From Bryopsis sp. KO-2023 (lineage: Eukaryota; Chlorophyta; Ulvophyceae; Bryopsidales; Bryopsidaceae), in contig BSYQ01000006.1 in NCBI GenBank assembly GCA_030272585.1, forward strand, positions 2,443,001 to 2,507,000: a stretch of 64,000 nt of DNA, given 5' to 3'. Below, in pieces: positions 12,555 through 22,790 of this stretch (position 1 is its first letter; each line of letters begins with the position of its first letter). The translations under genes and the position numbers were made by a program. The notes below the pieces were generated by a model. The model saw only the letters and a program-made list of their open reading frames with translations. It searched no databases and was not told the DNA's origin.

Positions 12555-13258
12555 CCGTGGTCGATCTGTGATGGACACTCACCGTTTTTTTGTGGGTTTT
12601 TTTGTATCAGCCTTTCGACTGGATGAAAACCACTTTCTCCGCTCCAGAAGAGGAACCCAAAAAGTAAATCTCTTCATGCACCACAGTGCTCCAAAATTCT
12701 CCTAATGTTGATGGAATCAAAGATAGGGCTGCAAAATTGGCCTTTTCATGAACTCGTCTGAGGGAAAATCTGGGACAAAAAAGAAAAGAAAAAAAGACGG
12801 AGAAAACGAAAAGAGACCTGTTTAGGTAGATCACCATCCGAGGGGTGGGTGGTCTTGTTTGTTTTTTTGGTGGAGGGGCGGGGGGGGGGAGGGAGGGCTG
12901 TACTCATGTGTGTGCTTGGAATTTTTGTAAGCTGAGTTGCACCGCACTATCAATCCGATGGCTACTTTTCAACGTTGCCATGCTCTCCGTCCCTGTAAAC
13001 ATTCCTCCCCAGATATGGTGGTGATGTTGTGGGGTTCTGTAAAGGGATTCGTGTCGATGGATGCAAGTGCAAGGCTTGGTGCTGGGGCTGATTTGCGTTC
13101 ATTAGACATGCACATGCACATGCATGCATTCATTTGCCACTTGGGATTACGATGGTATCTAATTCAAGCTCCCACCGCCTGTCACATACAATTGAGCTGT
13201 GAATGTGACGATAAAACGCATGCATGGGTGGGAATATGTGAAGAGATAATCCATAGAT

Positions 13259-13298
13259 CGCATGCATGCATGCATGCACATTTCTGGATGCATGCATG
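13259..13298. repeat. GCAT microsatellite-like tract
   Basis: Runs of gcatgcatgcatgcatgc followed after a short gap by a second gcatgcatgc block. Related catgcatg pieces occur at 13107-13130 and 13217-13228. Each block is its own reverse complement and could form a small cruciform. Confidence 0.8.
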
Positions 13299-15021
13299 AC
13301 AACGTTGCTGGCACTAAAGAGAGAGAAAGTAAAAATGCCTGATGTCGGACACTGCGACGTGCAAACGGCACACGTCGAGGCCACCCCCTCCCCTCCCTTT
13401 GGCTCACCTTCAAAACACCCCCCCAACAACCCCTCTGCTCTGTCTGCCCTCCCTGTACGCTTCTATTGTCGTTTGGCACAAGGCGCTCTCTACTTATTCC
13501 GTGTGTGTTGAGTGAAACTCCTGACTGAAAAGAAAAAACACAGCTCTCTCTCTCTCTCTGTCTGACTATTCCTAAGCAAAACTGGCAAATACGTCACTCC
13601 ACACGTCCCCAGGAGATCACGAAACATACACTCCAACAACAATACTTTTTTTCCCTTTACCAATCAGTAGTACAAATATAGACAGCCTAACAACCCAACT
13701 AAAGAATTTTTTCCTTTTTGTTTCCTCGATCCAAAAAATAGTCCAATCCTTGCTTTGCTTTTTTTTGGTTTTGATTTTGTCTCCCTCACTGCCTGCGTTG
13801 TGTCCCTCCCCCCCTCTATCTCTTTCTATCCCCCTTTTTTTTTTTCAAGCGGTTTTTCCCCCATGTACATATTTTCACATGTGAATTCATGCATCGATAT
13901 GAAATATAATGCATCAAAACCACATATGCAGTCCCAAATGATGGCAGCTCGAAATCCCATTCTTGTACAGGAGCACTGGCTCTCTCTCTCTCTTTCTAAA
14001 TTTTTTTTTTCTCTCTCTCACTCTCTCTCTCTCTCACTCTGATTCCCCCCAGTCAAAGGCATGCACAGAATTAAAAAAAAAAAAGCACGTGCTTTGATTG
14101 TAGCGAAAAGAGGGGGAAAAAAAAAAAAAAAACGAAGAAGAAGAAGAAAAAAAAAAGCCAACAAAATGCCACTCTGTGTTTTCTGTCCCACAGAGTCTAA
14201 GAAATACTTGGAACCATCCCACCCATTCTTCTTTTTTTTTCCGAAAATAAACCCCCCTTTAAGCATAATTAAAAAAAAAGAAACCAAAAAAAAAAAAAAA
14301 AAGAAGAAGAAATTATATACCTGGCACAGCACAAGCAAACGGATCCTTTTCTTCCTCTACCCACTCAAAACACAATTTGTTTTTGTTTCGTTTTCCCAAT
14401 TGTGTTTTCCACTTTTTTTTTCTTTTTTTTTTCACCCTTTGTAAGTCAAGTAGATTTTTGTGCGTGTGTGTTGTTTGTTTGTTTTTTCGAAAAATATGAT
14501 TTGGAATCGAAAAGAAAAGGAAAGTCCCTTTCCGTGTAGCGACTTTTTCGATTCCAAAAAATCCGGTGGTGAAAAGGGGGGACATGGGGGGAAAAGGGGA
14601 AAGCAAAAAAAAGAAAAATTTTTTTTTTTTTTTTGTAAGGCAACCAGGATTCAGCTTAAACGGAGTGAAATCTACAACAATCCACTCCTCGATATTGTTT
14701 CTCCTTTTTTTTTTTTTGGTTCTACATATTTTTTTTCCCCTCTTTTTTTTGTGGTGGTTGTTGAAAGCAGTCGATGATAGAGTAGTAAAAGTCTTTTATT
14801 CATGCAGTCTACCTACTGGGGACCGCAACCTGGGGTCTACCATTCGTTTGAGTTTCATCAAGCAAATAAACAATGACAAAATAGGGATGGAAAGTCGAAA
14901 TCCCATGATATACGATACATACATATGTATGGATATAGATTGATAGATATGCTCCACTTCAGTTTTTTTTTTTCTTTTTTTTTTTCATAATTGTGCATTT
15001 CCTCTCGTATCCCCCAGGACC

Positions 15022-17938
15022 CTACAATTTTCCCGCAGCTCTTTTCCCAGTTTCCAACTTGCTGCTTCTACTACTCCCCGATTCGGGGGATTCTTCCACT
15101 ATCCTTGGTATCATTTGATTTCTTGGACTTAATGACAACGAAACGTCGCCGGAGTGCTGTCTGGAGCTCCCCCCCTCGCCAGCAGGTGCCCTCCATTGCT
15201 TCGGAGCCCTGTGTCCCGTTTCCTGCGAGCTGGGTTGCCCCCCGCTCTGGCTCAATGGCATCCTTCTCCGAGGAGGGCTGGGCCACTCGTTTGGCACACT
15301 CTCCCGTGGGGAATTCACGCTAACCCGAGGATGTCTATCCAATCGCAAACTTCCGCTCGCAGAAGCCTTCCCTTTGGGATTCCCATTTCTGAGCTGATGC
15401 AGCAGATACTCCTTTTTCCTGAGTTTCTCCGAGGAGCTCCTGGCCACGGGGGGGTGATTTGAACCGTTGAAGTCTGACGAGATGGCGCTCCGCTCCGGTG
15501 GTCCAGAGGGGGGTTCCGGAAATGTGTCCGGTACATCGGAGTGAGATCGTCTGTGAGCATGTGACCTCGGCCACCCAACCGGTGCAGAATCCGCGGAAGC
15601 CATGGTCGATGGCTGAGACGGCCCTTCATCACGTGCATTGCTCGGTAAACCTCCAGGCGGGCCATGGGGAGGTTCCGGAAACTTGTCCGGAAGCGTCTCC
15701 ACACTCATCATGTGCCGCCCCCTTCGATTCCCACCCCTGAATCTACCCATGTTGGCCTCGGATGCACTCCCCTGATGCTCTATGTCAGTTTCATAACCCT
15801 CCTCGGAGTCTGACATGGTGGACCCACTTCCGTAAGATAAAGAATCGGTGTCGTCGTCTCTATGCCATGAGTAATACGTGGACGAGGCGGGCTCGTTTTG
15901 AATAAAGCTCAGAACCCGAGGGTCGTCCTCCATTTCGTAAAGCTTCGGGTCGTCCTCGTCCTCCCCCGAGGATGAGGATGCACTGTCATTAGATGAAAAA
16001 TGAATGGAGCTATCATCAGATGTCTTGTCTTCCAGTTTCTTTCCCATGCAAATTTCTTGGCCGTCCGGCATGACGATCAATGTCGGGACTTCCACCTTGT
16101 GGGTTTCGTCGTACAAGTTTGGCAGGAAACTATTCTGAGCTTCGAGATCTGAACACATCCACACAAAAAAAAGTTATACAAGGGTTTTTAGTATGTGAAT
16201 TCATTGTTGAACATGGACAACTTCCTGTGGGAGGTCGCAGAATTCCGTTCTCAGACTTTGATTCTTGAAAAAAACACAGCTGGATCACCAAGAAAAAGCT
16301 CAAATTCACCCTTGGGACCACAAATCCTAATTTGAGACGATTTTTTTCGCCATTAAGAACAGTTCCGAATCTACTTATAGGAGTGTGTCCACAGATCATC
16401 TATAAGAGAGATCGACAACCCCCTGATGAAGGCCCTCCCAAGTTTCCATCTTTGGGCCCCAGAAAAAACAGAGAGAAATATGTCCAATCATTTGGCAGTC
16501 TGGCATGCTTTTCGTGCATGGAATAAGAAAGCCGAACATGACAAAAATGAAAAATGCATGGGATGTACATGGTGGATGCAACTCACCACGCTCGTCACTA
16601 CATCGGCGACTGAGGACTCTCCGTGCGAAATACAACATCACGAGAGCCAGCAGCACAGCGAAGGATATGAGTGCATTGTTGAAAATCACCGTCCATGATT
16701 TCCCGCTGCACTCACAGTCGTTGCAGCTGCTACAAGCATTATTCAAGTTGGTCCCATCCGCCCGCAAACTGAACTTTAAATCGTCCGGGACGGTCCCACA
16801 CAGGGCACAGTTTCCTGTCACATCAAGCAGCCTGAGCTCCTTCATGCTAAACCATTTTTCTGGAATGCTGTTCTTGAACAGGTTGCCGTCCAGTCTCAGC
16901 TTGTTCAGTGACTCGAACCCTCCCCAGCGAGGAGGAAGCTCTCCCTGTAGTCGGTTGTTCGACATGTCCAATTCCGCCAACTTTTCCTTCTTCACCCACA
17001 TGTCTGGCAAATACCCCGTCAATTGATTGTTCTGTAGCCGAATGATTTTCAAAATGCCGAGCTCCTTCCACTCCGGCAGTTTCCCAGTGATGTTATTGCC
17101 CCCAAGGTTTATAATCTCCAGTGTGTTGAGGTTGTGCCATTGATCGTGGCAATCGAGCTGACAGGAGGTATCATCCAGTGTACCTCTCATGTGATTGTCT
17201 GGAAGGGAAAGCGATTTCAATTTGGGTGGCAGCATCCTAGGCAGCTGCCCTTCAAGTCGTCGCCCACCAACCTGGCCTTTGATTTCTCTGTAGATAAAAA
17301 TTGGGAAGCAAACGAAAAGCAGTTCATGAGCAAGATGATTGAGATATTGGTTACGTCGATGGAAGCAGTGCTGTCCGTTGTGCCAGCAGATATTTGGAGG
17401 GAAAGAAACTTATGAACACCCCAATAGAAATGTTTCAACAACGAGTTTGGACTTGTTGTCTTCGCTGCTATCCATAGGGGGTTCATAATGCGTTGAGGAT
17501 GTGTACAATAATGGTAGCATTCTTGTGGGTTGATGTCGATGGGAGGAAGCTACTCACATGCCCACAACTCTTGCGACTCCTGGAGTGTCCAAAATTTCCA
17601 AGCATGCCAAACCCTCCCAGTTGCAGTTGACATTGAAATCGTTGATTCCACAACGAAGGTGTCCACAAGGGTCGAGGTTCCCTTCCACCCAACCTGTTAG
17701 CTGCATTCCACTGGCAAGCACCAGCTCTCTCAGTTCTTCCAGTGCAAGCACTGAAAAAAATTGGGAAAACACAAACAGTCCCTCAGGCACCACACCACAA
17801 AGCTTGAAGGCTAAAAACGTGTTTGTGCAGGTAGTTCAGAAACTCACCATCGACACGTTCGGTCACATTTCTGCTATCCACCAACCAAGCTACGGCTAAC
17901 AAGACCAGCACATGTTTCAGTCCCGATAGCAGAAGCAT
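15022..17938 (-). CDS. Leucine-rich-repeat single-pass membrane protein without kinase domain
   Basis: Exons 17938-17848, 17750-17558, 17287-16587 and 16148-15022 join in frame to 703 residues. ATG 17938 opens a signal peptide (MLLLSGLKHVLVLLAVAWL). Next comes a plant LRR N-terminal cap with paired Cys, then about five LRRs (for example LEIINLGGNNITGKLPEW and LAELDMSNNRLQGELP), a Cys-rich C-terminal cap with CSSCNDCEC, and a transmembrane segment near ALISFAVLLALVMLYFARR followed by basic residues. The cytoplasmic part of about 375 residues has no kinase motifs. It is acidic then Pro/Ser/Arg-rich and carries two copies of a PDxFPEPPxGPP motif. The architecture resembles LRR receptor-like proteins. 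Ligand and partner are unknown, and the intracellular tail matches no family I recognise. Confidence 0.85.
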
Positions 17939-18910
17939 CTACCTCTACCTGTGCACAAACATCCGTGGTTGGGAACGACTAAAGTCGACCAGCTTCCAAA
18001 CGAGTATGAATTCAATCAGAACACCACTCAGAATTTTTCTAGACATGGATATTGTGGTGCAGAAAAAAAAAACAGACTCAGTGCAGAACGCGATGTTAAT
18101 AAACGTGTGAGGGGGCGTTGTTGTAATGCTCCCAGCGAAACGAGTATCTGGTCGCTCCACCCTATCCGCGGTGAAAGAAAAGGAACCTCGACGGGCGGGC
18201 TGGTACTGCCTGGCAATATACTTGCGCAAGTCATGTGTGTAAAAAAAGTGTCCACTGGCGACTGAGAACGAACTCGAGGTAGTGCTTGACAGCTCAATTC
18301 CTGTGGTTTTCCCTTACCCGGTTTCTTGTCTTTGAGGAGAATTTATGAAGATGCCCGGCTCCCTTTGTCTCTAGGGTAGCAACCGACTTACGCTGCTTAT
18401 CCCACCGACACGAGACTTCCAAAACATGAACCGCCTCCTATCGTATTTCTTCCCTTCGACGCTTACAATACGCTTGGAATTGATAAGTTTTGGAGACAGC
18501 GTCGACTGGGTGGACAGTTACCGCTTTTCAAAGCGTAATCGAGCATGAATATAACGAGGGTTCGATGATTTTCTCTCAACTCGGGTGTGTGTCATGAGCC
18601 CCCAGGATTCATAAACGTGTAGAAGTATCGTCACTCTACGATACGTCAGCAGCGGCCCGAAATTGATGAAAATATTCTTGATTCGCTGGGTTGGACATGG
18701 TTTGGTGGATGCCCTGTTTCCAGCAACGAGCTTTGGGAGGGTGGGAGACCAAGAAGCCAACGAAAAGATCCCCCGCGCGACTGTGAGTTGCTACCCTACC
18801 CTGGTTAGTCCGCTTGATATCAACACGTGGCTCGATACCTCGGGTTTTTCACAACCCAGGAAAACACAACACGGTAACGGTCAATGATCAATGTGCTTGC
18901 TCTGCCTCAG
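17939..18910. other. Divergent spacer between the LRR gene and the ARF-like GTPase
   Basis: Holds the LRR gene promoter on the left and the unresolved 5' end of the GTPase on the right. ATG 18666 followed by a donor at 18690 is one possible first exon, but its phase does not match the acceptor at 18911, so it is not annotated. No other coding sequence was seen. Confidence 0.45.
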
Positions 18911-19895
18911 GGTGTTTGTTGGGATCGACAACAGCGGAAAAACGTCATTGGTGCACACACTTCTTGATAAGTCGAATAGAAGAGGCTTGAGCGATTGTGG
19001 CCATCACGTGGCACCCCCAGCAACGAATGACACAAGGGTACAGGAACCGTTCCTCCAACAACTCAAGACCACACAAAATGATTCAATAGTTCGACTATGA
19101 AACCTCGTCCAAGCTGTTGGAATGGTGGAATACAATGGACGTCAAAGTCGTCGGAAACACAAAGAAACACAACGCCAACGCGTTTCATGTCTTCTTAACA
19201 GAAATACACCCTGAAGGTTGGTGAAGAGTTTATAGCCGTCGACACGCCCGGGTGCTTGAACTTGAGATGCACCTGGGATCAAGAGCTTGAGAAGGCGCAC
19301 GGTGTCGTCTATGTGGTGGACTCCACGGATGAAATCCGATTTCCGGTTGGGACTTAAGCACGTTTTTCTGCTCGTTATCAAAACGCCACACTCCCCACCC
19401 CTTCCCTCCAGCTCAACGCATTATTTTGAGTGTGAAACAATGTGCGGTGCTGTCAGGTGGTGCGTCAAGAGTTCCAGATGGTGCTGAATGTGTTGAGCAA
19501 TCGAACTGATGCCTGCATAGTCCCTTGCCTGATATTCGCAACGAAGAACGATCTCAGGTGGGATCCCTCCCTCCCCAGGAAATGAACCCGGTGCGTGTAT
19601 GAGATGCCGATAATCAGTTCTGGTGCTTGGATCGAATGGAATGGATAGGTCAGCTGCGAAATCCAGCCAAATTGTGGAGGTAGCTGGCATTGCCGAGACT
19701 TGCTGTAAGCTGGCGGCCCCTTGGAGCATGATGAAGTGTTCGGCGTTGGATTGGTACTCTGTTAAAGATGGAATCAAGTGGCTCCTCAAGCAAATCGACA
19801 CTATCAGGGCAATCAATCCAGAAGATTTGGCCCAGGCATCCTCTGGATTTCAACTGGCCAACGAAAGTTTTTACTATCAGCAGCGTTCATCCTAG
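18911..19895 (+). CDS. ARF/ARL-like small GTPase, divergent, N-terminal exon not resolved
   Basis: Exons 18911-19037, 19202-19345, 19457-19557 and 19649-19895 join in frame and give about 205 residues after an unidentified start. Seen in order: P-loop GIDNSGKTS, a switch I region with PPATNDT, DTPG where ARFs have WDVGGQ, VVYVVDSTDE, VPCLIFATKND (G4 motif TKND instead of NKxD) and CSAL (G5) before DGIKWLLKQI. Spacing between motifs matches ARF-family proteins, which act as GTP switches in membrane traffic or cilia. The usual switch II Gln is a Cys, so GTP hydrolysis may be altered. SRbeta was considered but the G4-G5 region fits ARF/ARL better. The N terminus, and with it any myristoylation site, is missing from the model. 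A decaying copy cannot be excluded. Confidence 0.6.
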
Positions 19896-20753
19896 CGACA
19901 AGGTTAGGTTTGTGGCTACGATGGTTGGGAAACTCCTTGCATTGCAGTTTTACTGCATTTTGAACTCCTCTTGCTATTCAGTAATGGTTATTAGTTGTTG
20001 GTTGTTGGCAACTTATGGAGCGATCACACATGACATGTCCCACCCGCATCATTAGCACTGCTAATTTAGCAGACCTTGCCACGACATTCCTGGATGTTTT
20101 TGCAACATTCCTGGACGTTTTTGCGGCTCCTTCATCTCATGTCCCACCTTGAGTCCAGGATTGCGTGGTTGCCCACAAACAAGAAGGAGATGCTGGTTGA
20201 AAAGGGATGACAACTGCCTTATTTTTCAGCCGAGACAAACAATTCGGCACCAGTCCAATCCACATCTTCACACACACATATTTGTTTTGCAGTCCAATCC
20301 ACTGTATTTTTTATGGAGCAATCAGAAAAGTTGTTCAGCGAGAATCCTTCAACCGTACCAACAACTACAATCAATTACATCATAACCCCCAGTCAGACGT
20401 CGCCAGGGACATGCTCCCATGTTTGACTGGCGCGAACCCTTAACCCAACCCTCTTAAATGTAGGGAGTCGGATTTTTTTTTCGAAGCATGTCGCTGGCGA
20501 CTTTGAACCGGTTCACTTTCATTCCATAATCATACAAATTGTACAGTTCTTCCTATCAAAAAGACATGTATTTACTCATTCACACAGCAGACCATGGATT
20601 CTTGTCCCCTCAGTTCCTCGCTGCTCCTCCTTGTGTCAATTGGGAAAAGCAGGGAATTCCACCCCATTGTCATTCGATTGAGATGCAACACTGTTCGTAC
20701 AGTCTAATAAATAGCAAAATAGTGTACCAGTCAAGTAGCTCCCCAAACAAAAA
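19896..20753. other. Convergent spacer between GTPase and kinase-like gene
   Basis: 3' flanks of two convergent genes. A 21-bp direct repeat (acattcctggaYgtttttgc plus one base) occurs at 20084-20104 and 20105-20125. No gene was recognised. Confidence 0.55.
20084..20125. repeat. 21-bp tandem duplication
   Basis: Two adjacent copies of a 21-bp unit beginning acattcctgga, differing at two positions. Non-coding. Confidence 0.85.
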
Positions 20754-22108
20754 TCATTCATGTTGAAGCCAGGGGTGCGCCAGGACTTGTTCTGCATCCA
20801 GTCTTTCCTGTGGATTCTTGACCAGACATCGGGATATCAAGTCTTCACACTCTTTGGAAACTTCCCTATGTTCGGGGTATGCGTAAGCCCCATGGACTAC
20901 GGCCTTTATCAGCGCTTCAATCTGGCCACAGGTCGCAGCGATCGGAATGCCGCTGAATGGTTTAAGCCTGCATAAAGATCATCTTGTCGGCACTTCCATG
21001 GAATGCCCCCCGCCCCCCGAAATAAAAGTAAAAATAATAAATCCAGGCTACTAGGAAAAGAAAAAAAATACATATTCATGTAAGAAAATTGAATCCCAGA
21101 ATAGATCACATTTCGTCTGTTCTCAACAGCTTGGCTGCCTGGGAAATGAAGTCACAACTGAAGATCCATGCAGCCAAAATATAGAAGCCCATATGAAATT
21201 TGAGTTAGGACACCAGCTGTTGCTGCAGATAATCCACCTATTTGGCTGGATTACTACCAATTTAAAACACAGACAGCCAATTTCTCATTCTCAGGTGGAT
21301 CCGACCCCAAGCTTTCTGCTTATCTTTTGATCCAGTCTTTGGCCTTACCCAGTGACCATCATGTACAGCACCACTCCACAACTCCAGATATCCTGTTTTT
21401 TATGGGTAAACTGGACATGCCTTGTCAGCGCTTCTGGGGCGATATAATCTACATACCCAGCCATACTTCTACACCGCACCACCATGCACTCATACCTTCC
21501 ACCGTGTATGTCAGACATATGCGCAAGCACACTGGTATTTTCTGGCGAGCCTCTCACCTGCCGCCACCCGTAGCTAGGTTAAACAAACCCCCGAAGCCGC
21601 ACAGCTTCACGACTGCGTCGCCGTCAGTCGATGGTTTTGGGTCGTCGAGTAGAACATTCGAAAGCGTTATGTCTCGGGAAATCTCGCCTCGCTGGTGACA
21701 ATACGCGACTGCTGACATCAGCTGCCCAAACAACGCACGGGCATCCTCCTCCGACAATATCCCGTTCTTGCGGCAAATTTCTTGTCGCAGGGTACCCCTG
21801 GAGGCGAAGTCCAACACCAAGTAGGCGAGGTCCCCTGAGCGTTCGTGATCGTTTCCCCCCGTTGGCGTGGGCCCCTCCTTCACCAAGACCTCCCGCAACC
21901 GAATGATGTTGCGATGTTTCAGTAGGTGGCGATATCTGATCTTGTAGATAGCTCGCCTCGTGGCGCGATCCAAGGGCAACACTTTGATGGCCACCAAGTC
22001 CCCCGTTTTATGGTCTTCCGCCAAGTACACGGATCCTAAAGATCCTTTCCCAAGCTCACGCAGAAACTCGTAGCGCCCAAGCAGCAGGTTTTCACTTTCG
22101 CGGTCCAT
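20754..22108 (-). CDS. Degenerate Ser/Thr protein kinase (putative pseudokinase), SnRK2-like
   Basis: Exons 22108-21558, 21468-21349 and 20967-20754 join in frame to 294 residues, a complete two-lobe kinase fold. Retained: Gly-rich loop LGKGSLGSVYLAED (19-32), VAIK Lys42, APE (IAPEAL), DIWSCGVVLY and a C-lobe ending HPWLQHE. Lost: the HRD His is Ser144 (SRD), the catalytic Lys two residues after Asp146 is Thr148, the DFG Asp is Gly171, and the helix C segment RRAIYKIRYRHLL has no Glu at the expected place. Loop order and phrases such as YCH and SCGVxLYMM are closest to SnRK2/SnRK3 kinases. With Asp146 and Asn151 present but no metal-binding Asp, phosphotransfer is unlikely, and a scaffold or regulatory role is inferred. 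The intact reading frame argues against simple decay. An upstream GTG-initiated extension is possible but ATG 22108 is preferred. Confidence 0.85.
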
Positions 22109-22790
22109 ACTGGCGGATTTTTCGGTTTCCAGACCGGGTCCTGGTGACCGGAATCCCACACAGAAAAGAGGGAGGTTCACTCAGGTAGATTTGAAGAATC
22201 AAGAATCAAGCGGCCCCAAAGTACTGCCGTCGACAGAATCCCGTCACTCACAGTCAAACCAAAAACAACGAAACAAATCGTTCGTTTCCGCGAGCACCAC
22301 TTGGGGGAAATGTTTCGTGCTGTTTGACTTTGCATTCATACCTTGCATCATGGCTGGTACACGAAAAAAAACGAAATATCGTTCGACAGAAAAACAGGGA
22401 AAAAAAAAACACCAGCAGAACTCGCGGACCCGTTCCACCTTTTCTTTTTTTCCTCTTGTTCAGGCGTTTGATTGCTCCCTGTCACTTCGTTTTCGATCGA
22501 AAACGTGCCACGGACGCTGACCCGTTGGTTTCTTGCAGGAAGCTACCGACGATTGTCAGATGTTTGTGACGAGTGGTTGACGCCTATCGTGAGGTACACT
22601 TTTGAAAAGAAAAAGGGCTTTTTTTGGGACGACCTCTGTTTTTTTCCGCCTTTACGTGAAAAACGTTATTGCGACTGCAAAGTGTGTTTCGCTCCTTGTG
22701 TTTTTTTTGTGTATTGACGAGAAGTTCGTCTCAAGAAAACCATCGGTTTGAAACGCAGCGTGGCGATCGTGTTCGGAATCCTGCACTCGA
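22109..22790. promoter_or_regulatory. Putative bidirectional promoter between the kinase-like and SMP genes
   Basis: Short spacer between divergently transcribed genes. The ORFs in it are fragmentary and carry no family motif. Promoter function is inferred only from gene orientation. Confidence 0.4.

Larger units (their letters stand above)
11089..15021. other. Long low-complexity spacer
   Basis: Contains the 5' flank of the CID gene, a 28-bp minisatellite at 12471-12554, a T16-G12 tract at 12270-12297, GCAT repeats at 13259-13298 and CT-rich runs near 13540-13560 and 13978-14040. Short possible exons at 11803-11862 and 11961-12030 on the plus strand could not be assembled or recognised. From 14050 to 14980 the DNA is mostly A/T homopolymer, and ORFs there are Lys- or Phe-run artefacts. 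Confidence 0.6.

Noticed and set aside
14061..14444. Lys/Phe-rich ORFs on both strands
   Set aside because: They translate A and T homopolymers and have no sequence complexity.
22109..22180. Upstream in-frame extension of the kinase-like protein starting at a GTG
   Set aside because: Eukaryotic initiation at GTG is unlikely and ATG 22108 gives the expected kinase N terminus.
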